A stretch of 64,000 nucleotides of DNA from Colias croceus (taxonomy: Eukaryota > Arthropoda > Insecta > Lepidoptera > Pieridae): NCBI RefSeq assembly GCF_905220415.1, contig NC_059550.1:2234501-2298500 (forward strand). Reading direction: 5' to 3'. The position numbers and the translations under genes were made by a program. The notes beneath the pieces are model-generated. The model searched no databases and was not told the origin of the DNA. It saw only the letters and a list, made by a program, of their open reading frames with translations. Shown in pieces: positions 1 through 10,442 of the stretch. Position 1 is the stretch's first letter; each line of letters begins with the position of its first letter.

Positions 1-2197
1 TGAATATGAGTTTCTTTAAATGGAAGGTCTTGTCTTGACCTCGTGTGGTTTTTCGGTAGCGTTGAACTGAATTCAATGTGATGAACGAAAAGATAAGTTG
101 GCCTACAGTTTAGAAATAGGTTACACCGTTGATAGCGCCCGAGAGACGTTTACTCATACAAGTAAAGTGCAGTTAAGACCCAAGAGTGAAATAGGGAAAT
201 TTTTATGGATATTTCGTTAAGCCTTGCTTGATAAAGTTTGTAGGGGAAAGCAGTAAAATTGGAAAATACAGATCACGGTAAAATTAATTGCTATCGTCTA
301 AAGATACACTATTCGGTATATTATTTCTGTGGATATAGAACATGTATAGAACCTAGGCAGGTAGGTACCTTTCTATATTTAAATTTTAACCAAGTTTCGT
401 TAAATTAGACGAATTAGTGCTACTAGTTGAGAGAAAGAAAGAAAGTAATAGTTAGATTATTCTCTTTTTTAATACAGTCATTCCTATATGTTTTCTTAGT
501 ATCAAAATATGTTAAGGCTTATAAGTTATCTTCTCTTGAATATTTGGTAAAAGTTAAAGTTACATGAGCACGGAATATATGACATACCGCAACAAACCTA
601 TTGTCATTTTCGTAAAAAAGTCAAGTATTAAATTAATATTCTGCAGCACGATTTAACACCAATGTTCTATGAATTTGCGGTAAATACCGTGTGATTTGTA
701 TCGAGCTGACCACAATACATTAAATCAATAGCCTATGGTTTGTGGTACTAAATAAGTGAGCTAATTGTATAACGTTACACTAAATTTTATTGAGTTGATT
801 CGAATTATTCAATTTTATCCGAATAATCAGGTGTTGACCTGATTACCTAGGTATTTATGAACATGCTCTTATATAATTTATGATGAAATTTGGGTTCCAT
901 AAAAATATAGGAAGTAGATGATAGGTATTATCTTCTGTTGCTAAGTTGTTTTTAACTTTAAATTTAAAACAAAATAATTCCGTAGAGTTATGCGCCCTTT
1001 CATTTAAAATTTGGCTAAAATATACGAAAATATCCTGTTACTAGTTACCGGTATTTTTTGTAGCCTCTTTAGAACTTGCTTTTAAAAGTCTTTTAATTCT
1101 TCCAAATTATTTTATGCTATGTAATCGAAAGCTAGAGAAATTATGTAAGTATACCTATCGCTCCATGATAGTACAATTTTGTTAATGTTAAAGTATATTG
1201 CTACTTTCTTCTGTTTACTTGGTAGAATTAAATAATAAAACAAAGAGTACAAGTGGTTATATTCACGAGATGTTACAATATGAAGTTACATTATGACAGT
1301 TCGTTTTTAAAGTGAAACTTTTATTACATCGTCTCAAACTTTTTGGTCTGTGTAGCGCATGTCGCGTGACGGTCGGCTGCCGAGTAGGTATACCTACTCG
1401 GCAGCCGACCGTCACGCGACATGCGCTACACAAAGCAGTGTTCGGAACCGTTCGAACAGTTTCACTTTTACCGTGGTTTCATAAAACCACACAACATTTT
1501 ATTATTTTTAATGTGAAATAGAAAATGACGCGGCTTTGCGCCATTGCTTATTTTTAACTTCAAGCGCAAACAAATTTTAATACTTAGGAACATAGTTATA
1601 GTTACAGGTATGTATTACATTTGTTAATTGTTTTGTTGTAATTCTAGAGCGTTAGAGTTTCTAAATGTACTTAGGTTTATTTGAATATACATTATATGCT
1701 AGAAATATTTCATTCATGCAAGAAATAAAAGCCATCTCTAATACTGAGTTGGTAAAATGTGAATCGAGACAGCCGTCTAGCTTGAATGATGGATTAACTA
1801 AGGGGTAATGTAGGAGTGCAATTGTTATTGCAGAGAAATGATGATGAAACGGAAAGAGAACTATTCATACATGAGGGTAAAATGCCAGTTAATTACCTAT
1901 TTATTGGTTCTATTATATAATCGAATATAAAAGGTAAATTACTTGTAGTACCTACTTAATAGTTATAGAAGATGACGGACCTGGATGATTCGTTTATGAG
2001 ATTTACAAAATATTGTGTAGAAGTTACCTATAGGGAAATTTTATGGATATAGAGCGTGCATTTTTTACAGCGCCTTATTTATCTGTAAATGCAATTAGAA
2101 GCTAAAAAGAGTCATAAGTTTATGAAAGAGTTATAGCTAACAATGTCTAATAATAAAACTGCTATATTTGAGATATTTTAATCGCCTTTCATGATGA
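1..2197. other. Non-coding flank, 3' side of the Ig-domain gene
   Basis: This AT-rich sequence should hold the next intron or the end of the Ig-domain gene. No exon with phase-1 entry and Ig-like or membrane-anchor coding was recognised. The only strong structure is the palindrome at 1349-1432. The short open frame at 1312-1521 simply reads through that palindrome. Confidence 0.5.
1349..1432. repeat. Perfect 84-bp palindrome with outer inverted repeats
   Basis: The left arm (1349-1390) and right arm (1391-1432) are exact reverse complements of 42 bp with no spacer. The centre reads GAGTAGGTATACCTACTC. Outside it, AAAGTGAAACT (1309-1319) is matched inverted by AGTTTCACTTT (1459-1469), with diverged but similar sequence between. 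The whole 1309-1469 unit therefore looks like a foldback MITE of about 160 bp. It is GC-rich in an AT-rich setting. No family was recognised. Confidence 0.75.
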
Positions 2198-2203
2198 ACT
2201 TAC

Positions 2204-2353
2204 CTAAAACCCTAACATAATAGTCTTTCTTGCCCATTCTAAACATAGGTCGCTCGCCGCTAACTTCACTCGTGTAGGTAGGTAAGTATGTGAAGTCATA
2301 CACGGGTGGTTGGTAAGGTTCCAGGATGAGGGTACACTTTCCTTTACAGGCCT
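2204..2353 (-). pseudogene. Partial tandem copy of exon 3
   Basis: This is a second copy of the 3' two-thirds of exon 3, in the same orientation just downstream of it. Shared blocks include GKCTLILEPYQPPVYDFTY and SEVSGERPMFRMGKKD. It differs by a 12-nt in-frame insertion coding L-P-T-Y and by loss of the F-strand cysteine (TCEVS has become TSEVS). The copy still has no stop. It is bounded by CTGTCAG before 2353 and by a GTAAGT donor at 2203-2198, so read as an exon it is 150 nt and phase 1-1. The gap to exon 3 is only 37 bp, shorter than a normal insect intron, so splicing directly from exon 3 is unlikely. It is most likely a decaying duplicate exon; an alternative exon cannot be excluded. 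Confidence 0.6.
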
Positions 2354-2390
2354 CTGACAGGTTATTTAAGAGTAATGATAATTTACTTAC

Positions 2391-2607
2391 CTAAAACCCT
2401 GACGTAAAAGTCTTTCTTGCCCATCCTAAACATCGGTCGCTCGCCGCTAACTTCACACGTATATGTGAAGTCATACACCGGGGGTTGGTAAGGTTCGAGG
2501 ATCAGAGTACACTTTCCTTGCTGACCCCTGTCTGCTGTAGTGGTGCAATCTACGTTCATAAAGTTCTCTGGTGTTCGGAATACTTCGCTTCGAGAGGTCC
2601 CGTGCTT
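2391..2607 (-). CDS. Exon 3 of the Ig-domain gene (second half of V domain)
   Basis: This exon is 217 nt, acceptor AACTTTCAG before 2607 and donor GTAAGT at 2390-2385. It enters in phase 0, matching exon 2, and leaves in phase 1. It codes 72 residues, including VDCTTTADRGQQGKC, LILEPYQPPVYDF and the F-strand block YTCEVSGERPMF. It ends in KKDFYVRVL, a typical G strand. The exon is noticeably GC-richer than the introns on either side. Confidence 0.8.
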
Positions 2608-5600
2608 CTGAAAGTTTTAAATACAGGTTAAGACATAAAAAATTGTAAATATTTTGGTAATAAATGAATTATAATTATGTATGACTTTTATTTTTATATT
2701 AACTTACCTAGGAACCAGTTGCATACTATAATATTTTATAATATTTTTTAGGTTTTGGAAAAATATGAAAGGTCTTCTATAATCTATTAAATAAATAAAA
2801 CAAAAAACCGTGCCCAAATTACATTTACTCTATTACTCTATCGTATCACGCGTGACTTCCAAACCGCCAGCTAAATGCTCAATTTAAATGCTTAATTGTG
2901 GGCATCCCATCTATTTAGACTATCATACCCTCTTACAATAAACAGGAACCGACAGTGGAAGACGGATGAGACGTATTAGGCACTTAAAAAGTGAATAAAT
3001 GATGGCCCCAAAGACGCTACAAAAGAACTCAATTAGAAAATGTTTCTTTTGCCGGAATAAAGTTGGAGTCATTATATTTAAAGCTCTCGAGCAATTTAGC
3101 TTTTTATGTTTATATAACTAATTGTGAGTAATTAATTATTGATGCGTGTTTGTCTAATTGGGTATTAATTATGATTTATTTGCTAAGAAGAAAACAATGA
3201 AATCTGAGAATGGATTGTGTCTTCGACGTAATTGATATCGGCTACCTTGGCTATTTGTTTATTTTTAGCCAATTAGCCAAAGAAGAGTGTGTTCATATTT
3301 CCACACCTATAGGTATCTTCATAATTAAATATTATGTAGTAAGTATCCATTTCATTAACCATGAAATACCAGTTACTGTATCTAACGAGGTATATTTTTA
3401 TATTATTTTATAAGTCACTTCACCGATAACAAACTTTTCTTCTTTCTATATTGCAAAAATAATTTAAGAAACCTATATTAGGTATATGAGCGTATCTCTA
3501 AAGGGTTGGCAATACACTAGTAATTTTCGTGGTGTTGTACATATCGAAAGTGGAAATTTCAAATGTCATAGACATTTGAAGAGAACAATTTGGTAAAAAA
3601 TTGTTATAACTTATGAAGTTTTCGACCTAGAGATATATTTTTTATATGAATTTACTCAGAATACTCTTTCTTTAAGTAATAGCGAAGATGACAAATGCTC
3701 AATGGCTTTAGAAGTTGGTGTCGCTTACACACTTTTATTTGCGACGCTGTTCCCCTGCCATTAAGTAACGCGTCTGTCGCCTCTTTAAAAATATGAAATA
3801 ACAATCTATAAAAGTCATCTTCTACTTACTTCTGGTCTAAATATCATGAACTGCTGGCCATTATTGTACAATCTTACGGACTGCAGCGTGTCGTTGGGCA
3901 AGGTCTGCCAACCGCAGGTCACCTCCCAGCCCAGATCGGCTTTCCATTCTCCGATGACATTCACATCTATAGCCTGACTCGTAAATACTCCAACTGTAAT
4001 GGATATGCAATTGTTTACATTTGTATTTACACGTGGGATGGGAATATATTGATCCAATTTTTACATATTTTGAAATGTGAGTAAATGTTGAAGGTCTATG
4101 CAAATATAAGTACCTAACTATTATAGGTATGTGCCGCGTGTTTACACCCGCGGACGAAACCGCAGACGCATTTGTATCTTTTAAATTTACAAATTGTAGC
4201 TATTTCAGTATTTAGTATACGTTCAGGGATTTTCCCGTGAAAAAGTAAACTAAGTAGGTTACATATATTATTACATACATATACAACCCTCCTCACAAAC
4301 TTTTGCATTTATTCTAGGTATTAATAGGGTAGGATTGTATTGTAGGTACATTAGTTTCCAAAATTAGGTACTTTGGAAACTACTAATTACTTACATTATA
4401 CAAGAAAACAGACTCTAATAGGTACCTATCTATAATTAAGCATATACAAAGTCAAGCCCCGTTCATAATCTTTATAATATAAAAATGAATCCCAAAATGT
4501 GTTGGTAAGCGCATAACTTTAGAACAGCTGAACCGATTTCTTTAATTCTTTTTTTATTATATTCCTTGAAGTACGAGGATGGTTCTTATGTAGAGAAAAC
4601 GTAAATATGTAGGTACCACGGGCGAAGCCGGGGCGGACTGCTAGTATCTAATACATTAGATAGAGAGACATCGAAAGTTTAAATTTTTATCAGTAACATA
4701 ATATTGTTTTACATTTAAGTATATTATTTAAATTACAGCCAATGTGTTGCCTAATCTAATTACATCCTACACTGTACATTGCCTCCAAAAGTCAAGCAAT
4801 TAATTTTTAAAAATTAAACCCTAAGTATGGCTTAGCATCCCTTGCATTTTAGAAAGAGCTTTATTTACATAAGTAAATCGTTGAACCGGCGGGGAGTGGA
4901 TTAAATAATTAATTATGCAAATGTGTTGGCATAAAATATGTGAACATAATATTGTTACAATACACTGTCACGCGTTGTGTGGCCGCGCCTTTATTTTAGC
5001 GAATGGAATCAAAAATAATGAACTCGATTCGTAGTGTATTTTTAAAAAGTTTATGAATGTTTGATTGAATTTGTAACATGTAATTCAGATATTTGTATTT
5101 TGTCTTTGATTGAATAAATTGAATATATTTGTGTATGTAAGACGTAAGTACATATTATATTACATTTTTAGAAGTGCAAAGGTTGAACATTTTATTTCCA
5201 TTGTCCTTTCAGTTGATTGAATATAATTATTTTAATTGAATCAACTTTTATATTTTAGAGTATTTCATTCATCCACAATAATTTTGAAATATGTATTAGG
5301 AAAATAAATATTTGAACAAATATGATAGACACAAAACATTTACATTCAGATTAAAATGTTTTTTTATCTATAGCTTTAATATCAATTTTAATCGAAGCTT
5401 GTTTGTTCATCTGACTTTACTAATATAGCACCCCACTTATATCATAGGTTATTGAACTCAAGCGGGCGCATCGACTGTATTTCATTTTTTTAAATTAGTC
5501 AAATTATTAAAGTCACAGACATGATGGTATTTCATTACTTTTATTAATACTTTTGTCTTTTATTTGTTTGATACAGATTTAGAAATTAAATTGTTGATAC

Positions 5601-8600
5601 GTTTTTAATATCTGAATTGTATTTTTAAATATTATTTGTATTCGTATAAACGTAGATATTATTAAAAAAAACAATGTTATACTAGTTTTTCTAAATAAAT
5701 ATCGTTGAACTGATGAATATGAAATTTATAAGTAAGGGATGAATATAGAAATCTTGTTTGAAATTTCCCAAAGATAGGATCACTTTCCACATTCAAATGT
5801 AATATTTATCTACCTAAATGTGCGTTGTTTATTTTTAAGCTATTGCATAGCTTCTATCGCGGGCCTTGAGCGCGGGGACCGAATCGAGAAATTCCGTAAC
5901 GAAAAAACCTCACGCATAGCATGCAATAGCATTACCGCGGCGCAGTCCCCGAGTGCCACACGTCGTTTTTTTTTGTAAAATAGATAGGGAAAATTATTTA
6001 TTTCTCTTGTTTCTCTAGAGTAGAGTCTCTACTTATTATCCATACTAATATTATAAATGCGAAAGTAAATCTGTCTGTCTGTCTGTCTGTTACTCAATCA
6101 CGCATAAACTACTGAACCAATTTGCATGAAATTTGGTATGGAGATATTTTAATACCCGAGAAAGGACATAGGCTACTTTTTATTGCGAAATATGTACCAC
6201 GGGCAAAGCCGGGGCGGACAACTAGTTATAAATAAATATTGAAGTACTTTTAGCTCTCTTTCTTTTCTTTGCTTAAAAACATATAGTAAATATAAATTGT
6301 AACTACATCTTCTCCATATCATGATTTAACCATATTAAATAAACGCAAATATTTCAAAAGCGACTCTAAGAACCAACATAGCTGAGTAATAACTACTTGA
6401 AAATTTCTTAATATGCTGAATTGGATGCGTTGCTCGCTCTTAATACTTTAATGTATCATATTTAGGACGTCGCATGTTGATAGTACAACCATTAATAGAT
6501 GACTAAATGGTAGCAGTTTAATTAAAAGTGATGGTTTTAATACTTTAGAGTTTTAGATAAACATGGAAGATATAACAATCCTTGAGATAACAATCCTTGA
6601 GATAACAATCCTTGAGATGACCCATTATAACTAATGTACCTTATGAGTTCAGTAAAAACGGCAAATTGGTATATAATATTAAACTTGTACAAAATTTAAT
6701 ACAGCATATTGCCTTGTACTTGCTAATTGCTTTAGGAGACGCGGCTTTGATTTAGTTTCCACTTTTGATATGAGACAAAGAAGTAGGGTTCTGTATTTTT
6801 ATACCGTGGTAATCTTTTACCACATTTAGGATAGTAATAAAATCTGCTATTCACAATGAGTTGCTACGTTCCTATGCAATGTTAATAATATATATTCCTA
6901 TACTGCCTAGGCAATATAGGGTATCTAGATATATTTTATCACAAGGCTCTCCAAAATTCAATAAACTCACACTACTCGACGATAATGTATCGCGTGAAAT
7001 TAATTAATTACAATTAATTGCAATTCGAATAATGTATCGTAGTGTTTGTTTTACTATACAGTCGAGTTTCGAATTAAAATAATTATTGTCGTGGTTAAAT
7101 ATAAGTACCTACGCAATCTAATATATAAAAATCTCTAATATATAAAAATCAATGCCACTTTTCGTTGTAATTCCATAACTCGAGAACGGCTGAACCGATT
7201 TCGATAATTCTTTTTTTATTATATTCCTTGAAGTACGAGGATGGTTCTTATGTAGAGAAAACGTTAATATGTACCACGGGCGAAGCCGGGGCGGACCGCT
7301 AGTTATATATAATTGTAAGAGACAAAGATGCAAAAAAGTGTGTTTTTGTCAAAGTACTGCTAAGTATATCTAATCACTACTTAATAAAAAAACAAATACT
7401 CTGTCCTTATGTATGCTTAAATCTTTAAAACTACGCAACGGATTTTGATGAGGTTTTTTAATAGATAGATTGATTCAAGAGGAAGGTTTTACTTTATAAT
7501 TTATTAGGTCTTAGACAGAGCGGGTGAAGCCGCGGGCTGAAAGTTATTTATATGTATATTTTATCACTATCTAACACCCAAAGAATTACTCAAATCGGAC
7601 CTTTTCGGTTCCTGAGATTAGCGCATTCAAACAAACAAACTCTTGAGCTTTATAATATTAGTATAGATAGACAATGAGTTGCTTTACATATGTGATTACT
7701 ATATACCTTATCCATGCATTATTAAAGGTTATTTTCTATTATCAATTGAAGAGAAACATTGAACTAGTGTTGTGGTTAAGGCATTCCCTTTGCTTGTATA
7801 ATAATCAACGTCTCCGTTTGACAATCTAAAAGCTCTGATACCCGCTTGGCTTTGAATTAAAGCAGGATACGTCTTATAATTAGATGTCTGGTTATTGATT
7901 CAAGTAATTGCAATCATTGTTCGTAGTTAATAAAATCTTCCGTTGCTTGGTGGCTTTTAAGAATATAAAATGTCGACTTTCTTTAACCCGCATTGATAAT
8001 TGATTTGATCTTAAAGGCTAAGGCTATCCAAGTAAATCCAAAAAGATAATCCCGCAATTAAATATGTAAGTATATGTGAAACGAAACTATGTACTGTCCC
8101 TTATCAGATTACTAAAGACCTACAATGCCATTACATATTATTTTATTACAATACCGAATTTATCAAAACACCAAAATATTATTACAAGTAAAATATACAT
8201 ATACATAATTATATTCAAAATACTAGCTTTCCGCCCGCGGCTTCGCCCCCGTTTTCAAAGAAAAACCCGTATAGTTCCCGTTCCCGTGGGATTTCCGGGA
8301 TAAAACCTATCCTATGTGTTAATCCAAGTTACCCTCTATATGTGTGCTAAATTTCATTGTAATCGGTTCAGTAGTTTTTACGTGAAAGAGTAACAAACAT
8401 CCATACATCCATATACTTACAAACTTTCGCCTTTATAATAGTAGTAGGATAAAGCCTATCTAAACATCGAGAAACACTTAAAGAATTACTTTTTCTTAAA
8501 ATAATTGATTCAGCCATTTTATAAAATATTCAACCTATTTATTAACAAAATTTTCATTACTATAAAAAATTAAGAACTTAAATCACAAAGCTTTAATATG

Positions 8601-10412
8601 TATTTATCAAGTTTTCGTTAGGCAAATGCGTTTTTTATGTTCGCCATTAAAAGTTGAGTGCAATTATAATAGTCCCTTTACAGTCGTTCTTGACTTAAGT
8701 AATTGGCTTCAATTAACATTGATTAAGGCAACATCTGCAACATATATGTATGGGAAAAATTATCTCTATTTATATCTGCTAATATATATTAAAATACTTT
8801 TACTATACAACTTATTACCTGTAAGGTTTCTGTATTGGAATCGAAGATAGTTTTTCGCGTTTAAAGAAACCACAAATATTCCATGGAAATTGAGAAGGAA
8901 TGAGTTTTCCAGGAAAATGAATATGTACATTTTCCTTGTGATGTATTACAGCAAATAGAAAATAATCAAAATGTAAATGGATACTTTTTGAGTAGGTAGT
9001 GGACAATAAGAGCTGGTAAACGAAATATTATGTTATACAATTTTTATAAAATCTAAATATGTTATAATTAAATTGTTATGTTTCTTCCTAAACTTACTCA
9101 AGGGTTGAATGATAGAGATGACTTTAAACCATAAGGTTTGTTTATACAATTTTGGCAAATGTTTTATTATTATATGAATTTTTTGATATTGTGTACAACA
9201 CAACAAAGTATTTTCTTTACTAAATTTTTTAAATCATGTTTATTCAAAAATGTGAGCGTTAAAAATCGTAATTATTAAGAGCAAGTATTTTGCAAAATAT
9301 CTTTCAAAATATTCTTTACAAACCGCTTTGTAAGATGTTCATACCTTAAAATGAGATGCCTCAAAAGCTTCAGATGCGTTAAGTTTTCGTGAAGGGAGTA
9401 AACAATAGCTTCTAATATATTTAGCCAAAATAAACTTGATGATTTCAGTTTAAAGTAGATATTTATAAATAGAATAGCTTCTTCTATATAATATTTATCT
9501 GTGTTTAAATTAATCGCTACATTTATTTAAATATGCCATACAAATTGAAAGACTTTTTTTTAATTTCGTTAGTAGTAGAGCTATCAGCTCTATCATTTTT
9601 TAACATAATATTTAGACACATTTTTTTAATTGATGTCCAATTATTATTTTTAAATTTGCTCTTGAAATTTTAGTTTTACGTGGAATATTAAAGATTTGTG
9701 ATTTTAATGAGACGAACTTAAGATAATTTTTTAAAGAGAATTTTATAACATTCAGCCTTTTACTTACTTGTAACAAAGTTATAAGATCACCTGAAAAATT
9801 ACGCTAGATTTATTAAGATGTGAAATAAAATGAATATCAATTATTTAAAATTTATATCGAAGATGACATGAACATGTGGGCGGAAAAGATTCTTTGTATA
9901 AATATGATTGGCACAGCAGAGCGTTCAGTGTATTTTATTATATGAAGGAAAACCAAAATAAATTTGTTTGATAAATAATCCATAGATCTATAATTGTTAA
10001 AGGTATAAAAATCAAGCCAGAGTGCGCTCATAGTGTTTGAACAAAGTGCATTTGAGATCAAGGGACAAATTCCTTTACGGGCGTAGTCGTAGTAGTAGTT
10101 AATAGATAAGCCTTTGATACACTGTCTCTTATTAGTTAGTTTGAGATAGAATCTGAGACCTAGAAATTGTTACACTGATGGGTACGTTAGCTTGGCACGG
10201 ACCACGTGATGTCATAGAAGTCATTTGGAAATATGTGTGCTTATCATATTATTATCCTAAAATTCACACATATGCTTATATCGATATGTAAAATTAATTA
10301 TAATGTTAATTACCAATTAGTTGAAATATGATTCATTTAAAGAGAGTTAAATCTACTTACCAAGCAACAAAAAAGCTTGAGCCACATGTTTACTACCCAT
10401 TTTAGAGGCCAT
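2391..10412 (-). CDS. Secreted Ig V-domain protein, Beat-like (partial, three exons)
   Basis: This is the only convincing host gene. Reading the minus strand, three exons join in matching phase: 10412-10361, 3993-3830 and 2607-2391. All three have GTAAGT donors and AG acceptors. The product begins with a signal peptide, then an immunoglobulin V-type domain. The B-strand cysteine is in WEVTCGW, the C-strand region reads SVRLYNNGQQF, and the F-strand cysteine is in DFTYTCEVSGERPMF. A second cysteine pair lies in VDC...GKC. The spacing, the SV-x-x-Y-x-x-G-x-x-F stretch and the CEVS-x-E-x-P-x-F block resemble the insect Beaten path family, which are secreted or anchored neuronal surface proteins that bind Sidestep-type receptors. 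The usual C-strand Trp is Leu here. The frame leaves exon 3 in phase 1, so more exons are expected. None was recognised from 2203 to 1, so the gene probably runs out of the window. Being a coding gene is well supported; the Beat assignment is an inference from motifs. Confidence 0.75.
3830..3993 (-). CDS. Exon 2 of the Ig-domain gene (first half of V domain)
   Basis: This exon is 164 nt, acceptor CCATTACAG before 3993 and donor GTAAGT at 3829-3824. It enters in phase 1 and leaves in phase 0, coding exactly 55 residues with the base carried from exon 1. It holds the end of the signal peptide, the B-strand cysteine (WEVTCGW) and the C/C' region SVRLYNNGQQFMIFRPE. The open frame runs past both splice sites into the introns, which is chance. 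The codons look constrained, unlike the AT-rich flanks. Confidence 0.8.
4469..4644 (+). mobile_element. Non-autonomous Helitron
   Basis: It begins TCTTTATAATATAAAAATG after an A and ends GACTGCTAG before a T, as expected for insertion between A and T. The hairpin CGGGCGAAGCCG lies just upstream of the CTAG. It shares its middle (CCTTGAAGTACGAGGATGG) with the copies at 7117 and 43.9 kb. There is no coding capacity. Confidence 0.7.
5839..5972 (-). repeat. Dispersed repeat, copy 1 (partner at 55663)
   Basis: Read on the minus strand, this has CGTTACGGAATTTCTCG, then CGCTCAAGGCCCGCGATAG and AAGCTATGCAATAGCTTA. The same blocks occur in the same order at 55663-55799 on the plus strand. Both have an A-run beside an AGACGTGTG or ACGACGTGTG end, which suggests an element with an A-rich end. 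It is GC-rich. The family was not recognised. Confidence 0.55.
6039..6225 (+). mobile_element. Non-autonomous Helitron
   Basis: It starts TCCATACTAATATTATAAAT after an A and ends ACAACTAG before a T. A short GTCT array (6070-6090) sits near the 5' end, and the 3' hairpin region is GGGCAAAGCCGGGG. It belongs to the same subfamily as 54608-54786 and the inverted copy at 29666-29852. Confidence 0.75.
6572..6616 (+). repeat. 15-bp tandem repeat, three copies
   Basis: The unit ATAACAATCCTTGAG is repeated three times without change in intron 1. No function is suggested. Confidence 0.85.
7117..7302 (+). mobile_element. Non-autonomous Helitron
   Basis: It starts TCTAATATATAAAAATC after an A, ends GACCGCTAG before a T, and has the CGGGCGAAGCCGGGG hairpin. 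A second start-like sequence occurs 16-20 bp inside, a small internal duplication of the 5' end. The minus-strand open frame 7118-7333 is only its antisense. Confidence 0.7.
7369..7545 (+). mobile_element. Degraded Helitron 3' part
   Basis: It contains ACTACGCAACGGATTTTGAT and the hairpin GCGGGTGAAGCCGCGGGC. The expected CTAG end has decayed to AAGTTAT. It matches the inverted copies at 14964-15159 and 42119-42275. Confidence 0.55.
7560..7667 (-). mobile_element. Truncated Helitron 5' part
   Basis: On the minus strand it starts TCTATACTAATATTATAAAG at 7667. It then shares GAGTTTGTTTGTTTGAA and the following block with the copy at 18391-18580. The CTAG end is missing. Confidence 0.55.
8223..8449 (-). 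mobile_element. Non-autonomous Helitron
   Basis: The minus strand runs from TCCTACTACTATTATAAAGG at 8449 to CTAG at 8226-8223, flanked by A and T. The hairpin is in GGGGGCGAAGCCGCGGGC. It shares AGAGGGTAACTTGGATTAAC with the copies at 24431 and 24682. Confidence 0.75.
10361..10412 (-). CDS. Exon 1 of the Ig-domain gene (signal peptide)
   Basis: The ATG is at 10412 on the minus strand. It encodes MASKMGSKHVAQAFLLL and stops in phase 1 at a GTAAGT donor (10360-10355). Joined to exon 2, the N-terminus continues as VGVFTSQA, giving a charged start, a hydrophobic core ending in LLLVGVF, and a plausible cleavage site after S-Q-A. A second Met at residue 5 could also start. The phase match with exon 2, 6.4 kb away, is what makes this tiny exon credible. 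Confidence 0.72.
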
Positions 10413-10437
10413 CACAATAGATTTAATTGTTACAGTC

Positions 10438-10442
10438 ACTGA
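10438..10442 (-). promoter_or_regulatory. Possible initiator (TCAGT) for the Ig-domain gene
   Basis: The minus strand reads GATCAGTGAC here. TCAGT is the arthropod initiator consensus. It lies about 28 bp upstream of the exon 1 ATG at 10412, which would give a very short 5' UTR. No clear TATA box was seen at about -30. A 5-bp match is weak on its own, and its position is the main support. Confidence 0.3.

Larger units (their letters stand above)
3994..10360 (-). other. Intron 1 of the Ig-domain gene, carrying several transposon copies
   Basis: This 6.4-kb intron separates the signal-peptide exon from the V-domain exons. It contains Helitron copies at 4469-4644, 6039-6225, 7117-7302 and 8223-8449, truncated ones at 7369-7545 and 7560-7667, a dispersed repeat at 5839-5972 and a small tandem repeat at 6572-6616. 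The remaining sequence, including 8.5-10.3 kb, is AT-rich with nothing recognisable. Confidence 0.6.

Noticed and set aside
1312..1521. 69-codon open frame
   Set aside because: Most of it is the perfect palindrome, so the frame is a by-product of symmetry.
2204..2390. Using the exon 3 copy as a normal next exon of the Ig gene
   Set aside because: The implied intron would be only 37 bp and the product would repeat half an Ig domain lacking its second core cysteine.
3210..3413. 67-codon frame in intron 2
   Set aside because: AT-rich and opposite to the gene, with no domain or conservation signal.
7118..8303. Frames at 7118-7333 (-) and 8076-8303 (+)
   Set aside because: They run through Helitron copies and carry translated Helitron hairpin sequence.
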